This document shows, in pieces, positions 1 through 7,672 of a DNA stretch of 30,003 nucleotides. A program made the translations under genes and the position numbers. Below the pieces are notes generated by a model. The model ran no database searches. It saw only the letters and a list, made by a program, of their open reading frames with translations, and had not been told where the DNA came from. Numbering within the stretch: the first letter of the stretch is position 1; the number at the start of each line of letters is the position of its first letter. This DNA is from JBATTK01 sp049670505 (GTDB lineage: Bacteria; Bacteroidota; Bacteroidia; Flavobacteriales; Flavobacteriaceae): the NCBI GenBank assembly GCA_049670505.1, contig JBATTK010000096.1, positions 1 to 30,003 on the forward strand. The letters are read 5' to 3'.

Positions 1-1632
1 CTTATAATCCTTGTTCTCGTCAATGTCCTGGGAGCTTTCTTTTATGCCCGTTTAGATCTTACCGAGGATAAACGATACACGCTTGCGGACGCCACCCTGA
101 ACACCGTGGAAGAACTTAATGCCCCGCTTATCGTGGATGTGTTGTTAGATGGTGATCTTCCTGCAGAATTTGCAAAACTCAAGACGGAGACCAAACAATT
201 GCTGGAAGAGTTTTCGGCCAAAAACAAGTATATCAAATTCAATTTTGTAAACCCCCTCGAAGATAAAGAACGGACCGATGCTACTATTGCGGAACTGCAG
301 CGCATAGGATTGACCCCTACCAACATTACCGTACAGGAAAACGGAAAGGTATCACAAGAGATCCTCTTCCCTTGGGCCATGGTAAATTATAATAACCGTA
401 CCGTACGGGTAGCTCTTTTAAAGAACAGACTGGGCTCCTCTACGGAAGAACGGGTCAACAATTCGGTACAGCATTTGGAATATGCCTTTGCCGATGCCTT
501 TGCAAAACTAAATAGTACGGAAAAAAAGCAGGTCGCCATTATTAAAGGTAATGGGGAGTTGAGCGATATCTACCTGGCCGATTATCTAACCACGATACGG
601 GATTATTATAACATTGGGGCCATAACCTTGGATTCCGTAGCAAATAACCCTCAAAAGGTATTTGATCAGTTAAAAAAGTATGATCTGGCCATTATAGCCA
701 AACCCACAGAGGCTTTTTCCGATGAAGAAAAATATGTATTGGATCAATACATTATAAATGGGGGAAAATCAATTTGGTTGATCGATCAGGTGAGTATAGA
801 ACTGGATAGTCTTTTTAACGAAAGTGGTTCCGCTATGGCCCTTCCAATGGATTTAAATCTCAACGATTTCTTTTTTAGGTATGGTATCCGGATCAATCCG
901 GTTTTGGTGAACGATCTTTATTTTACACAGATCGTACTAGCTTCCGGAGAAGGCAATAACTCGCAATACAATCCTGTGCCATGGTACTATCATCCCATGG
1001 TTTTTTCTAGAAACAACCACCCTATCAATACGAATCTGGAAGCGGTCCGCTTTCAATTTGCCAATAGTTTGGATACTTTGGCGAACCAAAACAAGAAAAC
1101 CATTCTTTATTGGAGCTCCCCGCTTTCCAAAACGGACGGTACTCCAAGACAGATCAGTCTTAACAGCATCAATACACCTCCGAACAAAGAAATGTATACG
1201 GACGGTAACCAAGCTTTGGCAGTGCTGATAGAAGGAGAATTCAAGTCTGCTTTTTCCAATCGGATAAAACCCGTTAAACTCAAGGGGATCTCCGAAAAAG
1301 GACCCGAAAACAAAATGCTGGTGGTTGCCGATGGAGATGTAATTAAAAACCAAATTCGTAACGGTAGACCCTTGGAATTAGGTTATGATAAATGGACCAA
1401 TAATTTTTATGGGAACAAGGAATTTTTGGTGAACAGTATCAATTACCTATTGGATGATACCGGACTTATAAACATTAGAAACAAAAAAGTATCCATCCCC
1501 TTTCTGGACGGAAAAAAAATAGCTGCGGAAAAGACCAAATGGCAATTAATAAATATTGGCCTTCCCGTGCTATTGACCTTAATTTTCGGATTCCTTTTCA
1601 ATCATTTCAAAAAGAAAAAATACGGGTCTTAA
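1..1632 (+). CDS. gldG: GldG, gliding-motility ABC transporter auxiliary protein (5' truncated)
   Basis: The reading frame is open from the first base, so the gene starts upstream of the window; an internal methionine near base 106 is not the start. The first visible residues are a hydrophobic helix followed by a stretch reading YARLDLTEDKRYTLAD, the typical N-terminal signature of GldG just after its membrane anchor. The body is the periplasmic ABC-type uncharacterised-transport domain, and a second hydrophobic helix lies near the C-terminus (about residues 515-535 of the visible protein) followed by a short lysine-rich tail. GldG works with GldA and GldF in an ABC transporter needed for gliding in Flavobacterium. 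gldG next to dnaN is the usual order in Flavobacteriaceae. Family assignment is firm; the transported substrate is unknown. Confidence 0.93.
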   Translation, partial: LIILVLVNVLGAFFYARLDLTEDKRYTLADATLNTVEELNAPLIVDVLLDGDLPAEFAKLKTETKQLLEEFSAKNKYIKFNFVNPLEDKERTDATIAELQRIGLTPTNITVQENGKVSQEILFPWAMVNYNNRTVRVALLKNRLGSSTEERVNNSVQHLEYAFADAFAKLNSTEKKQVAIIKGNGELSDIYLADYLTTIRDYYNIGAITLDSVANNPQKVFDQLKKYDLAIIAKPTEAFSDEEKYVLDQYIINGGKSIWLIDQVSIELDSLFNESGSAMALPMDLNLNDFFFRYGIRINPVLVNDLYFTQIVLASGEGNNSQYNPVPWYYHPMVFSRNNHPINTNLEAVRFQFANSLDTLANQNKKTILYWSSPLSKTDGTPRQISLNSINTPPNKEMYTDGNQALAVLIEGEFKSAFSNRIKPVKLKGISEKGPENKMLVVADGDVIKNQIRNGRPLELGYDKWTNNFYGNKEFLVNSINYLLDDTGLINIRNKKVSIPFLDGKKIAAEKTKWQLINIGLPVLLTLIFGFLFNHFKKKKYGS

Positions 1633-1671
1633 GTGTTGATAAGTTTCTTTCCTTCAAAAGGAGTTTTAAAA

Positions 1672-1679
1672 TATCTTTG
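1672..1679 (+). promoter_or_regulatory. Possible -7 promoter element upstream of dnaN
   Basis: TATCTTTG fits the Bacteroidota sigma-A -7 consensus TAnnTTTG. It lies 266 bases before dnaN, upstream of the inverted-repeat element. No clear -33 TTTG box is seen at the expected distance, so this is a weak call. Confidence 0.25.
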
Positions 1680-1719
1680 TTTTTATTGAATTGCCTTATT
1701 TTGTAGCCTTTTTGATATA

Positions 1720-1877
1720 GAACTTGTTTAAACTTTTTGGATTGTAGCGAAAATTAGCAATTTTTTACTCAGTTGAAGGTTTTTTTGAGTTGCATAGCAG
1801 AGTTACGGAAGGAAAAAAACAAAAAGTGGGTGAAAAAGGGCAATTTTTTAGCCAATTGAAAAAGTTTAAACGAGTTC
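1720..1877. repeat. Inverted-repeat-bounded element between gldG and dnaN
   Basis: The left arm GAACTTGTTTAAACTTTTT (1720-1738) is matched in inverted orientation by AAAAAGTTTAAACGAGTTC (1859-1877), 18 of 19 positions pairing. The 120 bases between contain no convincing ORF and have further partial self-complementarity (ggattg near 1739 against caattg near 1854). The size and inverted ends suggest a MITE-like or REP-like intergenic repeat, but only one copy is seen in this window, so mobility is inference. It fills most of the 312-base gap between gldG and dnaN. Confidence 0.5.
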
Positions 1878-1944
1878 ATATATACATAACCAATACTTCC
1901 TTTTTCAAATGGAGCAAAGGAATACGAATAAAATTATATAGCTG

Positions 1945-3063
1945 ATGAAATTTATAGTATCTAGCACCTATTTACTAAAACAATTACAGGTCTTGGGCGG
2001 CGTTATCAATAATAGCAATACGCTTCCTATTCTTGATAATTTTCTCTTCGATCTCCAAAAAAGTAAGCTTACGGTTTCCGCTTCCGATCTGGAAACCACA
2101 ATGAGCTCCGTATTGAAGGTAGATTCGGATAATGAGGGCACTATAGCGGTACCTGCTAGATTATTGTTGGATACCCTAAAAACCTTTCCCGAGCAGCCTT
2201 TGACCTTTGTAGTGGCCGACAACAACACGGTGGAAATAAGTTCCGATCACGGTAAATATGCCTTGGCCTATGCCGATGGTGCCGAGTTCCCAAAAGCGGT
2301 GGAGCTTTCCGATCCTAGTGCTACAACCATTTTGGGCGATATTTTGGCAACCGCCATCAATAAGACCATATTCGCTGCAGGAAATGATGATCTTAGACCG
2401 GTTATGAGCGGGGTATTCTTTCAATTTTCCCCGGAGAATTTGACTTTTGTGGCTACCGATGCCCATAAGTTGGTAAAATATAGACGTGCAGACGTTTCCG
2501 CCTCACAAGTGGCCGAATTCATTATGCCCAAAAAGCCTTTGAATCTTTTGAAAGGAATCCTGGCCGGAAGCGAAACCGACGTCAACATCGAGTATAACGA
2601 AAGTAATGCCAAATTTACTTTTGAGGATACAGAATTGATCTGTAGGCTTATCGATGGTAAATATCCAAATTACGAAGCCGTGATTCCAAAGGAAAATCCC
2701 AATAAATTGACGATTTCCAGAAATCAGTTGCTAAGTTCGGTCAGGCGTGTATCCATATTTTCCAATAAAACGACGCATCAGATACGTCTAAAAATTGCCG
2801 GGGCCGAATTGAACATCTCCGCAGAGGATATTGACTATAGCAATAAGGCCGAAGAACGATTGACCTGTTCCTATCAAGGTGATGATATGCAAATAGGTTT
2901 TAACTCCCGTTTCTTGGTAGAAATGTTAGGTAATCTAACATCCGACGAAGTTTCCTTGGAGATGAGTTTGCCCAATAGAGCCGGTATTTTAACCCCAACG
3001 GACGGATTGGATGAAGGCGAACATGTTACCATGTTGGTCATGCCCGTAATGTTGAACAACTAG
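1945..3063 (+). CDS. dnaN: DNA polymerase III beta subunit (sliding clamp)
   Basis: The 372-residue product has the normal length of a bacterial sliding clamp and reads through the three repeated clamp domains. Recognisable stretches include the N-terminal MKFIVSSTYLLKQLQ, the domain I region SASDLETTM, the domain II region VATDAHKL, the domain III region IDGKYPNYEAVIP and the C-terminal VMPVMLNN. The dimeric ring encircles DNA and tethers DNA polymerase III and other repair and replication enzymes. Here dnaN lies away from dnaA, following gldG, as is usual in Flavobacteriaceae. The ATG at 1945 matches the conserved N-terminus. Confidence 0.97.
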   Translation: MKFIVSSTYLLKQLQVLGGVINNSNTLPILDNFLFDLQKSKLTVSASDLETTMSSVLKVDSDNEGTIAVPARLLLDTLKTFPEQPLTFVVADNNTVEISSDHGKYALAYADGAEFPKAVELSDPSATTILGDILATAINKTIFAAGNDDLRPVMSGVFFQFSPENLTFVATDAHKLVKYRRADVSASQVAEFIMPKKPLNLLKGILAGSETDVNIEYNESNAKFTFEDTELICRLIDGKYPNYEAVIPKENPNKLTISRNQLLSSVRRVSIFSNKTTHQIRLKIAGAELNISAEDIDYSNKAEERLTCSYQGDDMQIGFNSRFLVEMLGNLTSDEVSLEMSLPNRAGILTPTDGLDEGEHVTMLVMPVMLNN

Positions 3064-3209
3064 GATAGCACTTCCAGGTTCAATTTGTTACCAACAGGTC
3101 TTGTTTCCTTTATCGTACTAGCGTGGTCACTGAGCCTGTAGAAGTGCAGCGGTCTTTTGTCCTGACGGGGCACTACTGGCTGTAAATTATACACTACTTA
3201 CTTCACCGA

Positions 3210-3572
3210 CTACGAAATAAACCGAATGGTCATAAAGTAACTGGGAGATTCCCCATTACCGGCCCTTACGGCATTTACTATAGGCAAAACAAAACCTAGG
3301 ATTCCCACTCCGATCAGTATAAGGATTCCCAAGCCCAGCAAAAGAATGGCCGGGATACCTAGAACAATATATAGCAGTAGACTTAATTGAAAATTAATAA
3401 TCGATTTACCATGCTCGTTCATTCCCTCTACCCTATCCTTTGACGATAACCAAAGTATCAACGGTACGATCAGTCCGCCAAAACCGATAACGTAATGTAA
3501 TAATTGGGTTAAGTGCGTAATAATGAGTAATTGTCTGTTTGTTTGTACTGTGGATTGATTGATGACTTCCAT
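3210..3572 (-). CDS. DUF4870-type small membrane protein
   Basis: The 120-residue protein starts at an ATG at 3572; the open frame extends upstream to 3665, but the extension would overlap the divergent mnmE start and does not look like protein. The sequence has the DUF4870 pattern: a first hydrophobic helix after HLTQLLHYVIGFGGLIVPLI, then a charged segment ending GKSIINFQLSLLLYIVLG, then a third long hydrophobic helix. DUF4870 proteins are small predicted inner-membrane proteins with no established function. It is divergent from mnmE and convergent with dnaN. The family call is from motif recall. Confidence 0.8.
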   Translation of the reverse strand: MEVINQSTVQTNRQLLIITHLTQLLHYVIGFGGLIVPLILWLSSKDRVEGMNEHGKSIINFQLSLLLYIVLGIPAILLLGLGILILIGVGILGFVLPIVNAVRAGNGESPSYFMTIRFIS

Positions 3573-3645
3573 TTTGATTGATGTTAAGGGGTTACTTCTA
3601 TAGGTAGTGATTTTTGTCAAAATGTTACAGGCAGAAATGAATTTG

Positions 3646-3653
3646 TATTTTTG
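3646..3653 (+). promoter_or_regulatory. -7 promoter element of mnmE
   Basis: TATTTTTG matches the Bacteroidota -7 consensus TAnnTTTG and ends five bases before the mnmE ATG at 3659. A transcript starting a few bases downstream would be nearly leaderless. A TTTG at 3613-3616 is somewhat too far upstream (29-base spacer) to be a convincing -33 box. Confidence 0.4.
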
Positions 3654-3658
3654 CAACC

Positions 3659-5074
3659 ATGACACACCAAGATACTATCGTTGCTTTGGCAACTCCTTCA
3701 GGCACCGGCGCCATAGCGGTTATTCGCGTTTCGGGAAAGGATGCCATAGCGGTCGTCTCGCCCCTGTTCAAATCTATCCGGGGCAAGGATTTAAGCGGGC
3801 AAAAGAGCCATACCATCCATCTGGGCCATATAGTGGACAGGGAACGTACAATGGACGAAGTTTTGGTATCGATCTTTAAAGGGCCGAACTCGTACACTGG
3901 TGAAAATGTAGTCGAAATCTCATGCCATGGTTCTCCCTATATCCAACAGCAAATTATTCAATTACTCCTAAGAAACGGTTGCCGTATGGCCAATGCCGGG
4001 GAATTTACCCTTAGGGCCTTTTTAAACGGGAAACTGGATCTGAGCCAGGCCGAAGCCGTAGCCGACCTCATCGCCAGTGATAATGAAGCCAGCCACCAGG
4101 TCGCTATGCAACAAATGCGCGGGGGATTTAGCAATGAAATTAAAAAATTACGGGATGAGCTACTGAATTTTGCTTCTTTGATCGAATTGGAACTCGATTT
4201 TTCGGAAGAGGATGTAGAGTTCGCCGATCGAACTCAGTTTAACAGTCTATTGAAAAGAATTCAGGAAGTGCTAAAACGTCTTATCGATTCTTTCGCCGTA
4301 GGCAATGTCATTAAGACCGGAATTCCCATTGCAATTGTGGGAGAGCCCAATGTGGGCAAATCTACCCTTTTGAACACTTTGCTCAATGAGGAACGGGCCA
4401 TTGTATCGGATGTTGCGGGTACTACTAGGGATGCCATTGAGGATGAAATCTCCATTGGTGGTATTGGTTTCAGATTTATAGACACCGCAGGCATACGGGA
4501 CACTAATGATACCGTAGAAACGATCGGCATCAAGAAAACTTTTGAAAAGATAGAACAGGCACAGGTAGTTGTCTTACTGCTTAATGCAGGAGAGTTTAAA
4601 GCAAATGGTTCAAAGCTAAAGGTTGAAATTCAGAAAATAATGAATACATACCCGCAAAAAGCATTGATCGTAGTAGCCAATAAAATTGATACGCTTTCTG
4701 CCAATGCTGCCAAAACTATGGCAGAACAGTTGCATGTCATTTCGGGCGAGAGCAAAAAATCCCAAACCATTTCACTCTCGGCCAAAACAGGTGAAGGTGT
4801 AGAGGAACTCAAAAATCGATTACTTGATCTGGTCAATACCGGTGCACTTCGAAACAACGAGACCATAGTGACCAACACCAGACATTACAACGCTTTACAG
4901 AAAGCCTTGGAGGAAGTACAGAAAGTGCAACAAGGCATGGATGAAGGAGTTTCGGGCGATCTTCTGTCCATTGATATTAGACAGGCCCTCTATCATTTTG
5001 GGGAAATTACCGGAGAGATTACATCGGATGATCTTTTAGGGAATATATTTGCCAACTTTTGCATCGGGAAATAA
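3659..5074 (+). CDS. mnmE: tRNA uridine-34 5-carboxymethylaminomethyl modification GTPase MnmE
   Basis: The 471-residue product has the family's full length. The N-terminal folate-binding domain begins DTIVALATPSGTGAIAVIRV (residues 5-24), followed by a helical domain and an inserted G domain. G-domain motifs are GEPNVGKS (228-235), the G2 region DVAGTTRD (251-258), DTAG (275-278) and NKID (341-344). The extreme C-terminus is CIGK, carrying the invariant cysteine. With MnmG it forms the complex that modifies uridine at the wobble position of several tRNAs, using folate, GTP hydrolysis and FAD. The gene is divergent from the DUF4870 gene. Its 3' end borders the accessory region with an integrase remnant, as seen where mnmE is an integration site. 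Confidence 0.98.
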   Translation: MTHQDTIVALATPSGTGAIAVIRVSGKDAIAVVSPLFKSIRGKDLSGQKSHTIHLGHIVDRERTMDEVLVSIFKGPNSYTGENVVEISCHGSPYIQQQIIQLLLRNGCRMANAGEFTLRAFLNGKLDLSQAEAVADLIASDNEASHQVAMQQMRGGFSNEIKKLRDELLNFASLIELELDFSEEDVEFADRTQFNSLLKRIQEVLKRLIDSFAVGNVIKTGIPIAIVGEPNVGKSTLLNTLLNEERAIVSDVAGTTRDAIEDEISIGGIGFRFIDTAGIRDTNDTVETIGIKKTFEKIEQAQVVVLLLNAGEFKANGSKLKVEIQKIMNTYPQKALIVVANKIDTLSANAAKTMAEQLHVISGESKKSQTISLSAKTGEGVEELKNRLLDLVNTGALRNNETIVTNTRHYNALQKALEEVQKVQQGMDEGVSGDLLSIDIRQALYHFGEITGEITSDDLLGNIFANFCIGK

Positions 5075-5092
5075 ATAAGTTGATTTATTGAC

Positions 5093-5132
5093 TTCATTTA
5101 AATTCATTTGAATTCATTTGAATTCATTTAAC
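5093..5132. repeat. Four tandem 10-bp repeats behind mnmE
   Basis: Four near-identical units of ttcatttNaa run from 5093 to 5132, differing at one or two bases. They are flanked by the short inverted pair TTGATTTA (about 5080) and TAAATCAA (about 5136). Arrays of this kind can be integrase arm-type binding sites next to an attachment site; this is inference from the adjacent integrase remnant. Confidence 0.45.
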
Positions 5133-5266
5133 TGTAAATCAATAAGTTGTTTAAAACTATTCTTCTAGTTCGTTTTATTTAATCACCCATTTTCATACAT
5201 TTATTTCACCTAATTTTCACCTTAACACTATTTTTAATAATCGAGGTGAAAAAATTTCACCTTGAA

Positions 5267-5587
5267 ATGAAAATAAGTCTAAAAAGCAAAAAGATTAAAA
5301 ATGGAAAGTTGAGTCTTTTTATTCAGTACTACAAAGGCCATTTTATTGACAAAAACAGAATCAATGTACTTAATCAGAGTAACTTTTAAAACAATAAAAG
5401 CCAATTAATCGAATATTTGCTGGAGAGTAAAGCTATCAAATCAAGCGAGTTGGGAGAAGAATGGTTAATTAAGTGGGCGGCGACCATTAAAAACCATATG
5501 ATTTATTTAGGCAAATCAAAGAGTGACTTAGCCAATTGCTTTGTTTCTTTAAAAAAAATACTCCTATCAACGTTTAACTTCAACTAA
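5267..5587 (+). pseudogene. Integrase N-terminal remnant joined to a LanB-C-like remnant
   Basis: From an ATG at 5267 the frame reads MKISLKSKKIKNGKLSLFIQ, closely resembling the arm DNA-binding N-terminus of Bacteroidota tyrosine recombinases. It stops at TAA 5387-5389 after 40 codons, far short of the roughly 400 residues of an integrase, and no catalytic domain follows. In the same frame after the stop, a further 65 codons run to 5587. This second part resembles residues 203-265 of the intact LanB-C-like protein at 10547-11425: both have NNKS, then YL, then two tryptophans four residues apart at identical spacing, and later GK and FNF. The TAA sits where the intact gene has a glutamate codon. 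The integrase call is fairly secure; the second homology is weaker. Confidence 0.55.
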
Positions 5588-5599
5588 AGAATTTCAGCA

Positions 5600-5607
5600 T
5601 ATTTTTG
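5600..5607 (+). promoter_or_regulatory. Possible -7 promoter element for the 5636 glycosyltransferase
   Basis: TATTTTTG fits TAnnTTTG and lies 28 bases before the ATG at 5636. A TTTA near 5572 could serve as a poor -33 box. Confidence 0.35.
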
Positions 5608-5635
5608 TTTTTAAACACGTTAAAGGCTTTAAAAA

Positions 5636-6337
5636 ATGAAAAGTTTTATGGTTAGCGATGAAGTCTTTTGTATGATACTGGACTATTGTGGAGGAACCCA
5701 AACCGATGAATTGTTTAGGAGGCTATCCAAATGGAATTCTAACTTCAGAATTAACCTGTTAGACAACTCAAGCCCTACTAATAAAAGTAAGTTTATCACC
5801 CATCAAAATGACATCAATTCGGGAGTGGGGGGAGGAATCAAGGATTGCATAAAACTTGCCATGGATGACAATAAAAAGTATCTTATGTTCATAACGAACG
5901 ATATTGTTCCAATAACAAAAATTGATTTTCTACATTTGATACATATCATGAAACATAATCCTGATGTAGTTCAAGTCAGCGCCTCGTTAACTAAAAATTC
6001 GGATAAAAAGTATTATCCATGGATGATTAATGTGGGCAATAAAGATAATAGAATAGTCAGGCACGCCGATTTGTTATGTTGCTTATTGGATTTGAGTTTT
6101 TTACAAAGTTTTGGAGGATTTCCAGAATCAAATAGTGGTTGGGGTTACGACTGGGAGATTGGCTATCAAGCTAGACTCAAGAAAAAAAAGATTGTAATCT
6201 GCGATCAATATAAGATTAAACATGTAGAGAAAACTAATTCGGACTCGCATCACATGAGGCAACAAAAAATGATGGAATTAAAAGAAGTATACAACATGAG
6301 GTATGGTGATTACCGAATTCTGTCCCCCTTTTTTTGA
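5636..6337 (+). CDS. GT-A fold glycosyltransferase (family 2-like)
   Basis: The 233-residue protein has a compact GT2-like layout: a first beta strand at MILDYCGGTQTDELFRRL (residues 13-30), a second strand at RINLLDNSSP, a nucleotide-sugar/metal site candidate TNDIVP (87-92) in the position of the usual DxD, the acceptor-site loop GGFPESNSGWGYDWEIG (160-176) and a late histidine H196. No membrane segments are seen, so it is probably cytosolic. Methionines at residues 5 and 13 are alternative starts; the last would begin right at the first strand. It stands alone behind an integrase remnant and ahead of the Cys-rich peptide gene. The sugar and acceptor are unknown; peptide or polysaccharide acceptors are both possible. 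Codon use is strongly AT-rich, unlike gldG, dnaN and mnmE. Confidence 0.75.
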   Translation: MKSFMVSDEVFCMILDYCGGTQTDELFRRLSKWNSNFRINLLDNSSPTNKSKFITHQNDINSGVGGGIKDCIKLAMDDNKKYLMFITNDIVPITKIDFLHLIHIMKHNPDVVQVSASLTKNSDKKYYPWMINVGNKDNRIVRHADLLCCLLDLSFLQSFGGFPESNSGWGYDWEIGYQARLKKKKIVICDQYKIKHVEKTNSDSHHMRQQKMMELKEVYNMRYGDYRILSPFF

Positions 6338-7032
6338 TTTTAACGGTTCCTATATTTACAAAAAAAAGTCACTGCGCATGATAGTTTCAAGGGGATACTA
6401 GACGAAATTCAGCGCGGTATAAGTTCTTCTTAAGTTTAACGCCTCCATTTACAAGAACTAAATAAAAAGGTACATTAACCTTGAATGCATTGGTTTGTAA
6501 CGTTGTTAAACATTTTTGACCTGAAAAAGATATTATTCTTTCATGCTCACGATGCGATAGGCGATGCTTTGGAATAGCAACTCAACATGCAGAAATTTAT
6601 ATTGACCAACATTTTTTGGTAGAAGAGATTGGGGATTGCTTGCAGCTTTCAAGGTAAAAAGAAGGTTATTAAGATTATCCAACTTACGGAGGATGATGTG
6701 GAGGAATACATATGTGCTTTATATGTGCCTCTCCGTAAGTTATTCATACTATGTTAAGTATTATTGTTCAAATCTTATAATAACTAACCCAAGGAGTAAA
6801 GTCTATTTTAAAAGTTCTTAATACTGCACAAGAATTTGTAATTAAAAGGGGCTAATTTTTAAGCTCTATATAGACATTGCTTTATATAAAACGAATTGTA
6901 AGAAAAATCGATTTTACAATATAGATTTTTAACATAAAAATAAGTTAAAAAAGTGAGTTTTATAATAAAATATCTTATATTAAATAAGAAAATACTTATA
7001 TTAAGTGTATAGAAATTTTTTATATTGATATT
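6338..7032. other. 695-base gap with short degenerate open fragments
   Basis: No intact gene is recognised. Several short open stretches in different frames look like eroded coding sequence, for instance one ending HFLVEEIGDCLQLSR near 6657 and one reading KVIKIIQLTEDDVEEYI near 6665-6715, but neither is assigned to a family. A 61-codon open frame at 6636-6821 looks spurious. The last 130 bases before the peptide gene are almost pure A/T and probably hold its promoter, though no TAnnTTTG box is clear. A perfect inverted repeat lies at 6681-6741. Confidence 0.5.
6681..6741. repeat. Perfect 11-bp inverted repeat with nested stem
   Basis: AACTTACGGAG (6681-6691) pairs perfectly with CTCCGTAAGTT (6731-6741). 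The 39-base loop contains a second inverted pair, ACATAT and ATATGT, flanked by GAGG and CCTC, so the segment could form a long stem-loop. It could be the ends of a small deleted element or a structured RNA; there is no T-run, so a simple terminator is less likely. Confidence 0.5.
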
Positions 7033-7206
7033 ATGAAAAAATTAAAATTAGATTTAGACATATTTGAACTGACAAGAAATGAGATGAGGGATATTCTTGG
7101 TGGTCTCTCATCGTCAAAATGTAACCAGTCTTGTGACAATGATTGGTATTGTTTCAATGGCGGTCATTATTGTAATGTTTGTGATGCTGTCTGTAAAGAC
7201 CTATGA
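7033..7206 (+). CDS. Double-glycine leader, six-cysteine RiPP precursor peptide
   Basis: A 57-residue peptide with a leader of 24 residues ending ELTRNEMRDILGG, the pattern of Bacteroidota GG-type natural-product precursors (hydrophobic residues at alternating positions, a conserved E/M helix, then Gly-Gly). The 33-residue core after GG carries six cysteines, at residues 30, 34, 40, 47, 50 and 54, with spacings CX3C, CX5C, CX6C, CX2C and CX3C, plus a small loop FNGGHY between the third and fourth. An even Cys count and the neighbouring C39-like/VKOR/thioredoxin fusion suggest disulfide formation; one or more residues could instead be glycosylated, as in glycocins. No ribosome-binding site is evident, which is common in this phylum. 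It could alternatively be a secreted Cys-rich toxin or signalling peptide. The ORF, leader and cysteines are seen directly; function is inferred. Confidence 0.75.
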   Translation: MKKLKLDLDIFELTRNEMRDILGGLSSSKCNQSCDNDWYCFNGGHYCNVCDAVCKDL

Positions 7207-7269
7207 CCATAGTTTAAAGTTTCCGAATTGTAAAATACTCTGTTGAGCTCTTTTTGAGTAGCTTTTGTA

Positions 7270-7313
7270 ATGGCATAATTATATTCTTTATCGAAACAAA
7301 ACAATTACGCCAT
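7270..7313. repeat. Imperfect inverted repeat behind the precursor gene
   Basis: ATGGCATAATT (7270-7280) is complementary to AATTACGCCAT (7303-7313) at 10 of 11 positions with a 22-base loop. It lies 63 bases after the precursor stop codon. It may stabilise or end the precursor transcript, but lacks a following T-run. Confidence 0.4.
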
Positions 7314-7510
7314 ACAAAACCGGGTAAATAGAAGTGTGACTTGTAACATTTGCAGGTAAAAGGTTAAACAACTCTTTGACAGCAGAGATGCAATGAACTG
7401 TATTATGGTTAAGTTAGACAGAAAGCAAGCTATTTTAAAAAAATATACCCACATGCTACCTATGATTACACTTTGCAAACTTTTTAGTACTAACTTTAAG
7501 ATTTAACACT

Positions 7511-7558
7511 ATGAAAAAGTCAATTCATATTAGTCTTAACCCGTTTGCAATCAACTAA
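7511..7558 (+). pseudogene. Possible truncated second leader peptide
   Basis: An ATG at 7511 opens a 15-codon frame, MKKSIHISLNPFAIN, ending TAA. The beginning resembles the first residues of Bacteroidota GG-type precursor leaders (MKK, alternating hydrophobics, an SLN.F.I segment) but stops before any GG or core. No continuation with a GG motif was recognised in other frames downstream. It may be the decapitated remnant of a second precursor, or chance. Confidence 0.25.
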
Positions 7559-7672
7559 GATTTTTTTTCATACAAAATTTATAAATTATAAAAAGTGTTA
7601 AATTCCTATCACAATCTCCATAAAATTATGTATTAAGACATACGAATCTCTTTATAGCACTTGATGATATAA

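Larger units (their letters stand above)
7207..7672. other. 466-base gap between precursor and oxidoreductase genes
   Basis: No full gene is seen. The gap holds an imperfect hairpin at 7270-7313 and a very short leader-like ORF at 7511-7558. The remainder is A/T-rich without a recognisable feature. Confidence 0.5.

Noticed and set aside
3573..3665. N-terminal extension of the DUF4870 protein
   Set aside because: It would overlap the mnmE start and promoter, and DUF4870 proteins begin close to the internal ATG at 3572.
5093..5132. CRISPR-like array
   Set aside because: The units are contiguous 10-mers with no spacers and there are no cas genes.
6636..6821. 61-codon open frame upstream of the peptide gene
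   Set aside because: It spans the inverted repeat, has no recognisable domain and lies in eroded sequence; other frames look equally coding-like.
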